Positions 46,110-58,923 of a DNA stretch of 64,000 nucleotides are shown here, one piece after another (within the stretch, counting starts at the first letter, position 1; each line of letters begins with the position of its first letter). Both the position numbers and the translations under genes were made by a program. The notes beneath the pieces were generated by a model, which was given only the letters and a program-made list of their open reading frames with translations, searched no databases and was not told where the DNA came from. Origin of the DNA: Morchella semilibera (lineage: Eukaryota; Ascomycota; Pezizomycetes; Pezizales; Morchellaceae); NCBI GenBank assembly GCA_009192285.1, contig WBVU01000003.1, positions 372,001 to 436,000 on the forward strand. Reading direction: 5' to 3'.

Positions 46110-47499
46110 ATGGCGACAACCCCTACACCGAACTACATTGACCCGCCTACGCGTGCTCCGATGGTCGTGGCCACAAATGCGGGAATGATATGTGTATCTT
46201 TTTTCTTCGTGAGCTTGCGAGTATTTACGAGGTATAACCTTAGGAATTTCGGCCTCGATGACATTTTGATATGTATAGCTTGGGTATGTATGTCCTTCCC
46301 GTGGAAATGCGGAGTCGTTTATAATGTATATACGGATCTCCACTGACACGCAAGTTTAACAGGTGTTCTGCTTTGGCATGTGCCTCTCCATTGCACTCTG
46401 TTGGTCTCTCCCGATATCTCCTTCGCTCATACATCAATTACTGACAAGTCTCAGCGACGAAATATGGAACTGGCCGACATGTATGGGATATACCAGCTGA
46501 ATGGAGGAAACCGGCGTGGAAGCTGTCGTACACGTTCACGGCGCTGTATAACCCGACGCTCTTGATGACAAAGACGTCCATCCTCGCCTTTTACATTAAC
46601 AAGTTGGGCAGCGAGAAGACGTTCCGGAGGGTGTGCTGGGTCACGATGGCGTATGTCGTCTGCAGCAGCACGAGTATCTTTTTCTCAAACATATTTCAGT
46701 GTTCGCCGATACGTGGAGGGTGGGATTATACGGTTCCAGGGAGGAAATGTATTAATGTATGTTGTTCCCACTCGCCCAGAAATCCCCCAACTCAACATAT
46801 GTTCCCCCTCTAAGCAACAAGCTAAAATAACTCGAAAAGACCACCCCTCTATACTTTTTCTCTGGCGCCAACAACCTAGTGACCGACCTGATACTGCTCT
46901 TCCTCCCCATGCCCGTCATCTGGAAGCTTCGTCTGCCGCTCCGCCAGAAGATCGGTCTCGTCATGGTCTTCTCCATGGGCATCTTCGTCACCTGCATCAG
47001 CATTGTCCGCATCCACATGGTCAGAATCGCCATGGTGAGCAAGGACCTCAGCTGGACCGGCGCCGTGTCCAGCACCTGGTCGGCCGTCGAGCTCAATGTC
47101 GCCATCATCTGCGCGTGCACGCCGGCTTTCAAGCAGTTCCTCACGTGGGTCGCGCCAGGAATCATGGGCTCGAGCGTCAAGAAGAGCGGCTATTACGGGA
47201 GCAACGGATTAAGGTACCACACGAACGACGGCAAGGGCGGGGCCAACACCGGCGGCGCCGGCGCCGGCTCAAGGAAGAGTCATTTGGGGGGCTTGGGGAG
47301 GTCGGCGGGCGGGGGAGCAACGTGCACAATCACCGCAACGCACAACAATGATAGCGAGGAGTACATCATGCATGATCTACAGGGAGGGGAGGCGCACCAG
47401 GGGATGGGCATCAGCGTCAACAAGACGGTGGAGGTTGTGGTGCAGAGTGAGTCTGTGAAGGATGATTCCACGAGCACAGACAGAGGGGCGAGTTGGTAG
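46110..47499 (+). CDS. Pth11-like fungal rhodopsin-domain membrane protein
   Basis: Four exons: 46110-46283, 46363-46399, 46455-46756 and 46840-47499, 390 residues with matching phases. Hydrophobic segments start at MVVATNAGMICVSFFFVSLRV, then LDDILICIAW, FCFGMCLSIALS, the long exon with LMTKTSILAFYI and AYVVCSSTSIFF, then LVTDLILLFLPMPVIW, GLVMVFSMGIFVTCISIV and VELNVAIICACTPAF: seven in all. Family hallmarks are YGTGRHVWDIP, YNPTLLMTKTSILAFY, CINTTPLYFFSGANNLVTD and the conserved ACTPAF near the end. The C-tail is Gly/Ser-rich and cytosolic. Members act as surface sensors in filamentous fungi, for example Pth11 in appressorium induction; no CFEM domain is present here. Ligand unknown. The last intron ends in a weak aag acceptor, chosen because it restores the family motif. 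Confidence 0.92.
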
Positions 47500-49148
47500 A
47501 GTATATCACTTTTTTTTTTTGTTTAATTTTTATTTTTTTGATATCTTTTTTTTTTGGTGCGGGCGTGGTGTTGGAAGAAAAAAAAAAAGGTAACGTGGAT
47601 ACGTGGACGTCTGGTACTATGTAGGCTAACGTAGGGTCTGGAGTTGGTCTTTTTTTTTTCGAATGTGCTTTATTTGACGGCAATATTGGCATCGAGCGAG
47701 GATTCTCGATCGATCGCTGTCTGGCTATATATACATACATTACTTACTTAGTCGGGGGAGCTACCTCTCCCTCCCTCCCTCCCTTTTTCGTTTGTGTTTC
47801 CCGGCCCCCTTTTCTTTTTCATTTGTATTTCAATTTCCCTTATAGCATGTACACGACATTTTTACGTAGCTCTTAATCCCCAAAGGCAGGAAATGTATAT
47901 ATTATCAATTAACGCCCAAATTCTTAACAAGAGAGAAGGGAAAAGGTTTCAGAAGTATGAATATATCTACTCTAGCAGAGCCCCACCTAGCTACGGTTCT
48001 GGGATATCAAAGTGAGGTTTTACCATACATACATAGCTAGACGGTCTCCCAGGCCACCCAGACACCCCCCTCACTAACGTAAAAAGGGAGGATCAACAAC
48101 TCAAGTGGCCTCTCTACCAACCATCACTGACTGTCCGAGTGAGGGGGTTGCAGTTCAGAATAACCCTAACCCTGCACACCCGAGTGACGCGCTATGACGG
48201 GGCGGATCTATTTATCTACATGTATTTATTTATCTACTAATAACTCCATACATTACATTACACGTGACACAACGGACGGATCCCCCCTATGGCACCCGTC
48301 CGTTCGTTCGTTAGGGCTATGTGAATACATGTAATGTACAGTACCAAAAAAGGAGACACAGTACCAAGAATACAGTACTATTCTTCCTCTACATCAAATT
48401 TCACCCCATTGTTTTCATACATGTAGTTACCGTAGCGGTACAGATAAGGTACATGGGGTGGACAACTTCAGTGTCTGGTGTCTTTTCCCCGGCCCAGGGA
48501 GAGGTTTGGTTTTTTTTTTTTGCGGTTGGCGGACAGGTTGAAGCACGGGTGTCTGTCTATTCCTGAAACGTGTTTCCGTGATTGACTTTCGACGTTGGTT
48601 TAGTCTGGGCGCGGCACGGCGCGGGTTGTGGCTCTTTACGCTGCTCTGGTGTGGTGGGGTACTTACGGCCGATACAATTAATACAATACGATATCATACC
48701 TACATGTACCTACGCAATATCACACTCCCCCCCCACCCACCGACCCACTGACCCACCCACTGACCCACCCACCGACCCACGCGCCACACCACCCCTGCGT
48801 CAAACTTTAATCTTAATCTTAACCTTACTTGCACTCCGTGTTCAAAAGAGGATTCGAAAAGAATATTATTTTTTTATTTATTGCCCCCCCCCCCACCGCC
48901 TCTGCTAGCTAGCTAACTAAAATATGACCCCAAAGAAAGAAGATAAAAAAAAGGTAGTGAGAAAAAAAAAAAAACTCCAGACGCCCTCGAAATTGATAAA
49001 ATAAAGAGCAAGGGGGGGGGGGGTAATCGTATAATAATAAAAAAAGGATGATGATTATAAGAGATAGAAAGAGAGAAAGGGTACATGTAGTTCATTCGCC
49101 GCATAGCGTCCATTCCACTCACAGTCAAGGGAAAAAGGAGAAACCCAG
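47500..49148. other. Intergenic with homopolymers and simple repeats
   Basis: Lies between the convergent 3' ends of the Pth11-like and FtsJ-like genes. It has T runs at 47510-47560, a CCCT tract near 47764, an imperfect ACCCACCGACCC repeat at 48728-48780, C and G runs near 48884 and 49012, and several TACATGTA sites. A short TAACCCTAACCCT near 48161 is too small to be telomeric. No coding frame was supported. Confidence 0.6.
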
Positions 49149-50441
49149 CTAGACCGTCGCCGCCTCTCTCCCAACCACCAAGTCCGCCATGCCCGCCCCC
49201 GCCCGACTCTTCTCCACAAACCCTCCCGCCGCCGCCGCCGGGGCCGCCGCCGGGTTCGGCGTCCACGTGAGATTCCCGCTCCAATCCCACGACTCCAGCG
49301 CCTCCTTCTGGATACGCCACATCTCGCTCCCCATCTCGATGAGCCGTGGGCCAAACTCCTTCAAGACCAGGTCGACGTCCAGGTCCTCCTCAATGTCCAC
49401 ATGGCCGCCCAGGCCGTCCTCGCCGCCAAACGTGGTGCGGTACCAGCACTCCTTCAGGTGCTCGACCCACGGCGCCGCCAGCTCGGGCTTGATGTTGTTT
49501 GCGACGAGATAGAAGCTGGAGCGGTTCCTGTGCCCCGCCAACGGCTTGAACAGGCGGATATCGGCGAACTTGTCAAAGCGGTAGATCAGCGCCACCGTGT
49601 CCCAGTGATCCGCGCCGTGCATCAGCACAATCATCGACCCGCCGGCCCGCACGTGCGTGAGCCCCAGGATCAGCTGCGCGAGCATCAGCCGCAGCGGCTC
49701 CCACTTCCTGAGCATGCCGTGCTCGTGGTTGCGCAGCCGGTTGCCGTCGCAGATGACGAGGCCGTAGCTCCACAGCTTCGGCAGCGGGCGGTTCTTGCGG
49801 AACTCTTCCTTGTCCGGGGAGTCCTCGGGGATGGAGGCGCCTGCGGGGAGGAACTCGGAGTGCATCGTGATGTCTGTGTATGTGACTGCCACGCTGCTTC
49901 TTCCCTGCGTGCGCAGGAGCACGCGGTGGCCGCCCTGGGCGATGGGGAGCGTCGTGCCGTCGACGACGCACCGGAAGTTCTGGCGCAGCGCGTAGTCGGC
50001 GAAGCCGCCGGGGGCGATACAGAGGTCCAGGACGGACTGGCAGTTGGTATGGCTGAAGGCTTGCGTAGCGTCGTTGATCTGGGAGGCGATCTTGATCATC
50101 ATGCTGTAGAAGCCCCTTTGCTTTTGCAGGTTTGCGGTGTCGGCGGCCAGTTGCTGATTCTTGAAGAAGGTGCCAACCTCTTCGGATCCCCAGCCCTGGA
50201 TATCACATCATGGCTTAGTTATATATGTTCAGCGTTCGAAATATGAGTGTAAATGTACCTCTGTGCGGATGGCTTGCAGCTCTCTATATATCTCTACGTT
50301 CTCCTCGAGATACGCCTTTACAGCGGACCACTTGGGCATCGATGGGCGATTTCTCGCCGCCGGCCATGGTCTCTCCGAATTCTTGAACTTTGTTGGGTCG
50401 CCGCTCCTGTTCTCAAGGATGGCAAATCGGTTGGAAGACAT
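49149..50441 (-). CDS. FtsJ/RrmJ-like methyltransferase-fold protein
   Basis: Two exons: 50441-50259 and 50195-49149, 409 residues. The start MSSNRFAILEN was preferred over an ATG 24 bases upstream because it opens a more ordinary N-terminus. The Rossmann core shows the SAM-binding LDLCIAPGGFADYAL, the LVICDGN strand that carries the central acidic residue, HVRAGGSMIVLMHG and SSFYLVANN. FtsJ enzymes methylate the ribose 2'-OH of rRNA, tRNA or mRNA caps. The usual K-D-K-E tetrad looks incomplete: the second Lys after the glycine pair and the final Glu are not in their expected places, although a Lys in MMIKIAS and the Asp in ICDG remain. It may act on a different substrate or be a binding protein. 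The C-tail is Ala/Gly-rich. Confidence 0.85.
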
Positions 50442-50858
50442 TTTTTTTCTATATATCTTATTCATGTCAGTATTTTAGATAGCTAGTGGACTGGGGCGGG
50501 ATTACCTGTTTGTTGCAACCAAAAAATAATAGTAGTGGTAATAATGATAATAGCAGCTGAAGTCCAGTACTGGTATACCAACAACCTTTTTCGCTTGGGG
50601 GTTTAGAAAACGAGGGTCCCGCGAGCAGGTTTAAGTAGCGAGATATTGGCCTAGACAGATTGATAGACAGCGAGAGAGGCCCCTCAACCCGCACAGTCCG
50701 TCTTCAATATATACAGAGACAGGCGCCACTGTTTAAGGCCCCCAATTAAACCCACTCACTCACTCACTGTCTGTCATAGACAGAGACAGAGAGAGAGATC
50801 CGCACGAAACCAAGCAGACACAACCAACATGAATCACCACCATCATCACGCAAGCACA

Positions 50859-50861
<3 letters not shown>

Positions 50862-50908
<47 letters not shown>
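50862..50908. repeat. CCTG tetranucleotide microsatellite
   Basis: About eleven perfect copies of CCTG in tandem. Confidence 0.95.
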
Positions 50909-50911
<3 letters not shown>

Positions 50912-52170
50912 GAGTGATCTCACGTGATGATTGGCCGCCTTACTTCTCCGGGATTGTGATTGGTCGCATTAATACCACTACCATTATTAGCCCTGGAAGC
51001 GTCTAGATCAATTAGAACCGTTTTCTATACATGCTGCTCGATCGGGGCTGCCGTCTAGAGCCTCAGGGTCCTTTTTTTCTTCATCACATCATCAGGCGGA
51101 CATAGTTGGTAGCTAGTTAACGATGTCAGTTCAGTTGTCGCGAAGAGGAGGGGGGAGGTGAAATGAGGTGAGGTGACGACAACCGACTGACCGACCCCAC
51201 AATCATTTTGGGTTGGTGCTGATCACTCCCCAACGGGACATCCGCGATAGCTTCTCGACACAAGAAACGGAAGCCTTGGTGCCTAAGTCAACCACCACCA
51301 CCAGGATTGGGACCGGGGTAGCTAAAGCAGGGCAAGGCAGGCCTCATTCTCGGCCGGTCGGTATCGGTTCTGCTGTACGGGGGAGGTACGACGGACCACC
51401 CACGATCAACCAGTCTCCGCCAGATCAGTGGTGGAGCATCGGGCGAGGAGAAGGTTCGGGGGCGGTTTATATATGTATGTATGTATGGCACTACACATTG
51501 CCCTGCTTCCCGAGAGGTACAGAAGTAGAGTAGACATGTATGGGCCCAAGCTTCCGCCTTGCGTTGCGGACAAGGCTGCGACTCACTGAGTATGAAATGT
51601 ACAGGCCGAATGGTTGGTTGCACAGCAACATGTAATTATAAGGGCATCACAATCAACCAGCTACGAGGTCGAGGCAAGATTATCACTAGAAGAAAGAGGT
51701 TTTACCTCTCCTTTACTGAAAAGTTGGGACCGACCGGCAAGAATCCTTATACCCGGGGGTGGTAATAAGAACCAGAACATGGCCTCACTGCATGCCCTGG
51801 CCCGAGTATTACAAGGCGAATACTATTAGTGCGTGGTATCCCGAGCGAGGGAAGAGGAGTAGAGAGATGAACTGTGTATACTTGAATTGATGATCGAACA
51901 GGAAGTGGGGAAAGCCCTCTTTACATGACATAAACTCTGGAGAGTGTTAAAACACGTTCCCCACAAGTATCTGAAGTGGCAACTACACATTCAGTACGGA
52001 CAAAACACTTCATCAAAGACAGCAAGGCAAACATTGTAAAAAAAAACAAATATCACTGCATATTATACCGAGTATCACTAGCTAGTAATAACTACATGTA
52101 TACAGGTAGCACATATAAGTAGCACATCTCTGCAATATAGCAAAGACAGCAAAAGAGCACACACTCTACG

Positions 52171-52232
52171 GCGTACCATCTACATCTACATCTACATCTA
52201 CATCTACTCTACATCTACATCTACAAGTACAT
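52171..52232. repeat. CTACAT hexanucleotide microsatellite
   Basis: About nine copies of CTACAT (ATCTAC) with one interruption (CTACTCTACAT). The unit overlaps in composition with the TACATGTA motif that is common in this window. Confidence 0.9.
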
Positions 52233-53437
52233 CTACATACATCCATACATCCCACCACTAGAACCCCCATCGACCCTTCAAGAGATACCTGTATTACATC
52301 TTCCCTAGGACATGAGTACATAGATGTAGATACACCCCAACTGAAGAACAAGAACAAAAACACACAAACCCATTACCCGCAGCAGCCACCCATACAGCCA
52401 CGGTCACGTGTAAACGCAAATATACCCAACGGCCAGTCCTTCCCTAATATAAACCCCCCCAGCCAACCTCTCAACAAGTGTATAGCTATCCGCCAGGACC
52501 AATTGCAAGAGTAGCCCCATACAACAACAACCCCCCCCCACAGACCCAACCCCAACCGTAACAAGTCCGGGCGTGAGAAGCCCACGGAATCTCTCCCATG
52601 TTACCACCCCGCTGAATGCTGCCGCAACTAATCCAACCACCCTACAAAGGCAACTAACAGAGAGATTTCGTCTCAAGACTGGCGTCGCTAGACCCAGTCA
52701 ATTCTTTCCTAATTCGACATACAAACCACCCCCCAACGCCTGGCATGCATGGCGGCCAGCGTAGCTGCGAATTAGTGTCGCCGTTGTACACTATCACTTT
52801 AAGGACCCCCGCCCGGGGTACACACCGCGCAGCAAAAAAAAAAAAAACGCCGTCACAGGCCATCACTCGACCCCCCCCCCACCACCACCACCACCACCCC
52901 CGGCACACAGGCACAACCCACAAGCTACGTGTATATATACAACCCCCCCACACGCCAAGAACATGGCGGATGCAGAAAAACGACGTATACCCATTTATAA
53001 CTTACCGTAGGCCATTTACCGTAGCCTACAGACAGACAGACGGTGTTTAGCTAGTATAGTAGCAGTAGAAGAGACGTGACCGACTGACACACCCCCGCAA
53101 CCCCCAACCCCAGCCCAAACCCTGTCCCAAACCCAACCCACTCACAGTCTTGGCTCACAGCCCCTCACTCGCTCTACCCAGCTAGCCCCAGATTAGAACC
53201 GTGACCCTCCCCCCCCCCCCGGTTTATTACGTCCCCACACTCTCACTCTGCACCGATCACTTACTCACTGATTCACTCACTCTTAATGCGCGCACGAGGG
53301 CGGGTGTCTAATAGATGTATGTATATATTCTCCAGCTCAGCCCTGCAGCGACCACCACACCCCCAAAACTAAATACACCACACCACCCATTACAGAAAGA
53401 AACCAAGAAAGCAAGAAACCCCCCCAAAGAACGCACC

Positions 53438-55338
53438 CTAAAACAGCCACGCCACAAACGTCCTATAAAACCACCCTCCGCCACCCCCGCCGCCGCCGCC
53501 ACCCGCCGCCCTCTTCTCCGCCATCGCCGCCAGGAACGCCTCCTCCTCGCGGTCGATCCTATCCTTCCCCGTAAAGAGGTCCGCCCGCTCGGGCGCCAGC
53601 CCCGAGCCCTTGTACAGGAACTTGTACCCAAAGATCATGCCCAGGTACAGCGGGATGCCCAGGTATCCCGTGATGAAGGACTTGTAGTCCCACGCGCCGT
53701 ACGAGCCGCGCACAAACACGTTCCAGTTCTTGAACAGCGCAATGAGGATGCACATGACGAGGGCGGCGTACGAGCCCGCGGGCCCGAGCGGCGCCGTGTA
53801 GGCTAGCTGGTCGTCCGTGACGCCCTGCGCGCGCCGCGCGCGCACAAAGTAGATGTGCGTCACGAGGATCGAGATCCACGTCAGGATGCCGAAGATGGTG
53901 ACGAGGTTGACAAAGTACGTGAAGACGGTCTTTGAGTCCTCGGCCACGTTCAGGAAGGCCAGCAGGCCGAACGCGGCGGACAGGCCGAGCGCGTTGTAGG
54001 GGACGCCGCGCGAGTCGGTCCTTGCCAGCCATGCGGGGGCCTTGCCCTCCTTTGCTAGCCCGTAGATGGTGCGCGAGGCGATGTAGAGGTCCGAGTTGGA
54101 GGCGGAGAAGACGAAGATGAGGATGCACGCGTTGAGGATGCCGGGGAGCGCTGGGATGCCGCTGAGCTGGATGGCGACGACGAAGGGGCTGGCGGCGGCG
54201 CCGGTGCTCTGGCTGGTGGCGAAGATGAGGTCGGGCGAGTTGTAGGGAACGAGCATTCCCAGGAGGAAGACGGAGAAGACGTAGAAGAAGACGATGCGGT
54301 AGAAGGTCAGCTTGATGGCGCGGGGGATCGTCTTGCGTGGGTTCTGCGCCTCGCCGACAGTCACGCCGACAAGCTCCGTGCCGAGGTAGGCGAAGGTTGC
54401 GCTGACGAAGGTGGACCAGAGCCCGAGGAAGCGGCCGGTGCCGCCGGTGTCGACGTAGGGCTTGAAGGCGCCGGGGTTCCTCCAGTAGCGGAATCCTTTG
54501 CGGTCATGGTCGGGGCCACCTCCGAGGACGAGGACGGCGGAGAGAATGATGAGGGCGACAATGGTTACGACTTTGATACCTGTGGGGGGGAGGGAGGATT
54601 AAAAAACATTCAAAGAGTGCATAGGGGTTTTTTCTTACTAGATAGCCAGAATTCAAACTCTCCAAAGAATCGAATGCCAAAGTAATTGATACAGACAATA
54701 ACGACCAGAAATATAGCGATCCAGACACCGGGATTGACTCTATCTCGATCCACCCAATACTGTATCACCAGCGCCGCAGCCGTCAATTGATTTGGCGTGA
54801 CAATGATATATCTGCCATCATTAGTACTAGCACATTAAAAGAACTCCAGAAAAGGAGCAACATACTTGAACCAATAAGTATACCCCAACGCAAACCCCAA
54901 AGCCGGATCACAAAACCTAGCCGCATACCCCGTGAACCCCGACGACATTGGCAACCACGCCGCCATCTCCCCCAGCGCACACATCACCAGATAGACCAAG
55001 AACCCCACAATCGTATACGAGATCAATATGGACGCAGGACCCGCACGGGCCAGCGCCGCACCACTAACACACACCATCGAGTTAGCACTCCGCGCACACA
55101 CACACAAAAAAAAAGCACCCCAGAAAATATGTACTCACGTCCCAATAATCAGGCCCGTGCCGATGGCGCCACCGATGGCAATCATGGTGATGTGTCTCGC
55201 CTTGAGCCCACGATGCAGGTCCATCTCGCCCTCATTCAGCAGCTCCGTGACGGGCTCGCCAATCTTCTCGTTGCTGCCGCGCTGCTGCCGCTCCTCCGAC
55301 GAGGAGGAGATGCTGCCGTTTCCTGGTCTGCGGTTCAT
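53438..55338 (-). CDS. Amino acid permease (YAT/AAT family, APC superfamily)
   Basis: Four exons: 55338-55139, 55063-54866, 54811-54639 and 54579-53438, 570 residues, phases consistent. The cytosolic N-tail is followed by LHRGLKARHITMIAIGGAIGTGLIIGTG, the first helix with the conserved GTG bend of fungal amino acid permeases. Further hallmarks are EMAAWLP, ALGYTYWFKY, NYFGIRFFGEFEFWLS, ATFAYLGTELVGVTVGEAQNPRKTIPRAI and SASNSDLYIASRTIYGLAKEGKAP. Twelve helices are expected and can be followed. Such proteins import amino acids with protons across the plasma membrane and are commonly under nitrogen control; the substrate range is not predictable. The C-tail has a run of ten glycines from a GCC-rich repeat, then WFYRTFVAWLF. 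Confidence 0.96.
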
Positions 55339-55808
55339 GGTGGTTGGTATCTTCCCTAGCTATCTAGCCGTAGGTGGGTGGGTGGGTGAATATATAGACA
55401 AGTACTGGGTAGGGGCCTTTTTTTAATTTGTCAGTCAGTGCTGTAACCGTGGTATTGGTAGTAATGATGACGGAGGCAAGCGCACCAACCAGGTGAGAGC
55501 TGTTCTAGATCTATTGACTGGATGGAAAGACACACTGCGGGGGAGCTGGGAAGGGTGGTGAGGGGGGCGGGAAAGGGCAAGATATATGTATTATATTTGA
55601 TTTGATTTGTACTCGCCCCGTAACGTGATACAAAGCACATGTACAAGGCAGGCAGGGAAGAAAAAGATTTTATTAATTTGCCTCACAGCTGGTGGTGATG
55701 ATGATGATGCTGATGATGATTGCTGCGAGGCGCTCTCTCTCTTACTATCTCCCTCTCACACTCTCTCCTTCCCAAAGTGTACATGGACCTACATACGGAG
55801 AGAGTTAG

Positions 55809-55838
55809 ACCAACCAACCAACCAACCAACCAACCACC
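55809..55838. repeat. CCAA tetranucleotide microsatellite
   Basis: Seven tandem CCAA copies. A shorter run of the same unit is at 59420-59440. Confidence 0.9.
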
Positions 55839-57373
55839 AACTGCGCAAAAGGTATCTATCTACATACATCACATTACAGCAATTAACTCTAATAAGGCAC
55901 ATCAACCTATCAGATACAGCTCTCGCTATTGCTACCAGATTAGCATTCTCTTAACTCTCGAGAGCCTTGGGAAGCTGCCTTTTTGCCTGCAACCATCCAT
56001 CACACACCCACACACCCACACAGAGGAGAAAAGCAAACCAGCGGCGCGTCCCCGGAGCTCTGTCTCGATCCAGTAACACTCCCCCCAACCCTAATTCCAC
56101 GAACAAGCAAATAAGCTCTCCCCCCGACGAAAAGCGAACGTTTCCCCTTCTCCCAATCCAATTGTTATTATTAACCCGCATTTCCAAAACAACACTTTCT
56201 CTCCCACCTGAGCATGTAATAAGTAAAATAGTAACACCACCACAAGCAGCATAGCACTGCCGCTGGTCGCGTCGCACAACCGACCGGAACGCAGCGAGCG
56301 AGATCGGCGCCAAGGAAAGCCGTTGCCACGGTCAACTGAGCGAGGAAGATACTTTACCCGGCGGTAAACGATTCCACAGCTAGAGTACCTAGACAATATT
56401 GTACATCGGTCGGGAAGGCCGTGTGGGGGGAGGGCATCCGTTTTCTATCTATCTACATTGCATTATATATGCTATATGTAATTAACCTGTAGCAATTACT
56501 ACAACATACATACCATGATCAGACCAGAGCTGGGCTGTGAGGGGTGTAGTTACTAATCCATCGCGTGCCATCATCCTTGGAGACGGTACCGATGCTTTCG
56601 GGCAACCAGAGTAGATAGGAGCTGTGTCGCGGGGAGATAAGTCAAGTGCATCATGTAAGATGTGCATAATCGACCCCGAAACCCTAGATTAAACATGTAC
56701 GTACATGTACGTACATACAAGTATCCACACCACCCCTGCCGCGAGATAGAGACAAACCACAATTACCACTACCAGAACGCCTTGGGGGTTGATGCCTCAA
56801 CACCAAGTACCTACATATACATGTATCTGGGTTCATGTAGATACTACACAATGTCGCACACACCGGCACTGCCCGTCCGTGCGACCTGTACCACCACGTC
56901 TGTGCTACAACCCTGGCTAGGCAGTAGTACATGTACACTCTAGTCTAAGCCACACACCCGCACGTGAGCGATACCGCCTTGTCCGAGTGAGGCCCCGTGA
57001 GGATAGCTAAACACCGAGACCGAGTGCCTTGGGGAGGAAAGGAAAGAGAGCCTTGCGGCCCCAATTCCTACCCAGTTCTCGCTCGATACGGGGGACAGAA
57101 TTAGAACCCCTCGACCCCGCTCGATAGTAGTGACGATACGATACGGGACAGAACAGCCTAGATTGTGTACGGTACGATACGGGCCCACTACTTGTGCGTC
57201 TGGCTTGTTGGCGGGCCTTGTTCCCCCCGTCGTCGGCGAGTAGCAGCGTGCCACGAGGAAGGGGGGGTAATTCCAGGCTTTTGTTTTGTTTTGTTTTGTG
57301 GTGGATGGATGGATGGGGTCAACTCGACTCGACTACATACAGCACTGGCCTGGCCCGCATCTGGGGCAGTCTC

Positions 57374-57401
57374 TACACTACACTACACTACACTACACTA
57401 C
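57374..57401. repeat. CACTA pentanucleotide microsatellite
   Basis: Five to six tandem CACTA copies. Confidence 0.9.
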
Positions 57402-58629
57402 AATGCAAGAAAGGCCTACACACACCGATACAAAACCAAGCCCACACCCACCCACAGAACCAGAGAAGACGACGCCCCCACCCGCTCGCTGCCCACGCAC
57501 CAATTGATGTTAAGAACCCGCACGTCCACAGCTTAACCACAATCCACAGCAGAACAAGCTGGCACAGAGAGAGAGACACCACCTTTTGACCGCCAAGTCT
57601 GGGGTGCGTTACGGCTATGGTGACGGGCACGTACGCTACATTACCGCATTCGCAGTGTATAGTAGACCCCCTCCCATGAGCTGCGGTGGGTACGGATTCA
57701 GCGGATCGAGTGATAGCGTGTGACGTGGTCCATCACGCAGCGTCACTCGGGTACGTCGGTGTGTGTGCTGCGTTGCATGTGGGGCGCACTTGTGCCTGCC
57801 TGCGTTATTTACGTGTAGTTAGCTCTTGCTCTTAGCTATGTATGTATGTATGTATGTAGCCACCAACACTTACACGCCAGCTTGGCAACAGTGCAGCGCA
57901 GACACCCCCATTCCCGCGCGCTTGTTTGGCATTCTGACACCTCTCTCTAGCCCTGTAGTGAAAAGACAGCTAGACGCGGCGCCGCGGCACTGTACCACCC
58001 CCTTTCATGCCTTCCCCTTCTTCTTTTTCTCCCTCCAGAGCTCTCTCTGTTTGTTTTCTACTATAGCGGGGGAAGGGGTCCTGTACGCGACGTTAGCAGG
58101 GTTTCAGCCGTATCGTGCGCGCGGCCTTCCGTGTTTCCTGCTAGTCGCGCGGCAACAGGTGGCAGTGCCCCAGTCTTGCATGTAAGTTGTCAGGCAAGAA
58201 ACCGAAGGATCCAGGGTTGCTATTTTTTTTTATTCAGTCAAGTTTGAGATGCTTCTATTTCGCCTGGAGGGAGAGGGGAGAGAGGTGGTGGCTTGTTGGG
58301 TCGCTGGGGCGGTAGCTGGGTATGTACATGTAGATAGTCTTTAGGAATTGACAGCAGGCGGATGGCGCGGCCGGAAAGCTTGGGTGTGGTGGCGGAGCAG
58401 GTCCACCAATTGCAATTAAGTAGATTATAGGGAGAGCTAACTTTAATGCAAACGCATCACGACCCATCACTCGCACCCCCACCACCACCACACAAGTTAC
58501 CCTCCCTCCCTCCCTCCCACTCCACCGCCCAGACCACCACACTCACCCGCCCAGACCACTCCACCACACCACTCCACCGCCCGACCACCCACGCACCACC
58601 ACGCACCACCACCACCAACCAACACAAAA

Positions 58630-58923
58630 ATGACAACCCCCTACTTCTGGCACCAGCCCCTCCGCTACATGCGCTACGCATCACACACAAGCCCCGCGCT
58701 GTTCTGGTCCGTGGTTCTCGGCGCCGCCGGCCCCGCCGTCTTCCTCGCCTCCGTCCCGCTCAAGCGCGTCCTCGGCGTTGCCGACCGCCCGCCGATCCCG
58801 CAGACGTATCCCAGTATGCCTTGCCCCCCCCCCCCGCATAGCAAGGTAGGGTAGGGTGCTGACTGGCTGACTGTAGTACCGAGTCGCCCGAGGTCTGTTC
58901 CGGTTGGGTTTGATGATGAGTAG
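58630..58923 (+). CDS. NADH:ubiquinone oxidoreductase (complex I) 9.5 kDa subunit
   Basis: Two exons, 58630-58813 and 58877-58923, encode 76 residues. The start MTTPYFWHQPLRYMRYASHT matches the fungal 9.5 kDa subunit of respiratory complex I almost exactly as I remember it. One membrane helix follows (ALFWSVVLGAAGPAVFLASV), then RPPIPQTYPIP, and the second exon supplies RPRSVPVGFDDE, in place of the usual GPR...GYED ending. The intron begins gtatgc and ends ctgtag, and the unspliced frame ends soon in a C run. The protein sits in the mitochondrial inner membrane as an accessory subunit of the membrane arm. A TAGGG array lies 30 bases past the stop. Confidence 0.95.

Larger units (their letters stand above)
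50442..53437. other. Gene-free, microsatellite-rich interval
   Basis: About 3 kb without a supported gene between the FtsJ-like promoter and the permease 3' end. It contains the CCTG array at 50862, the CTACAT array at 52171, C runs at 52871 and 53209, a diverged hairpin-repeat arm near 52793 and CA/AC-rich DNA near 53090. A frame at 52745-53050 is explained by the simple repeats. Confidence 0.6.
55339..58629. other. Gene-free, microsatellite-rich interval
   Basis: About 3.3 kb between the divergent permease and complex I subunit genes. It holds a CCAA array at 55809, a TTTTG run near 57280, a CACTA array at 57374, TATG repeats near 57840, CCCT repeats near 58500 and several TACATGTA sites (56690-56720, 56818, 56925, 58325). 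Short frames here are compositional. The CA-rich DNA just before 58630 is probably the 5' untranslated region of the complex I gene. Confidence 0.6.

Noticed and set aside
46752-47351. Alternative frames overlapping the last exon of the Pth11-like gene
   Set aside because: They are GC-driven shadows; only the accepted frame carries the family motifs and the membrane segments.
48728-48780. CRISPR-like spaced repeats
   Set aside because: The ACCCACCGACCC pattern is a simple imperfect microsatellite in a eukaryotic genome; no spacers or cas genes.
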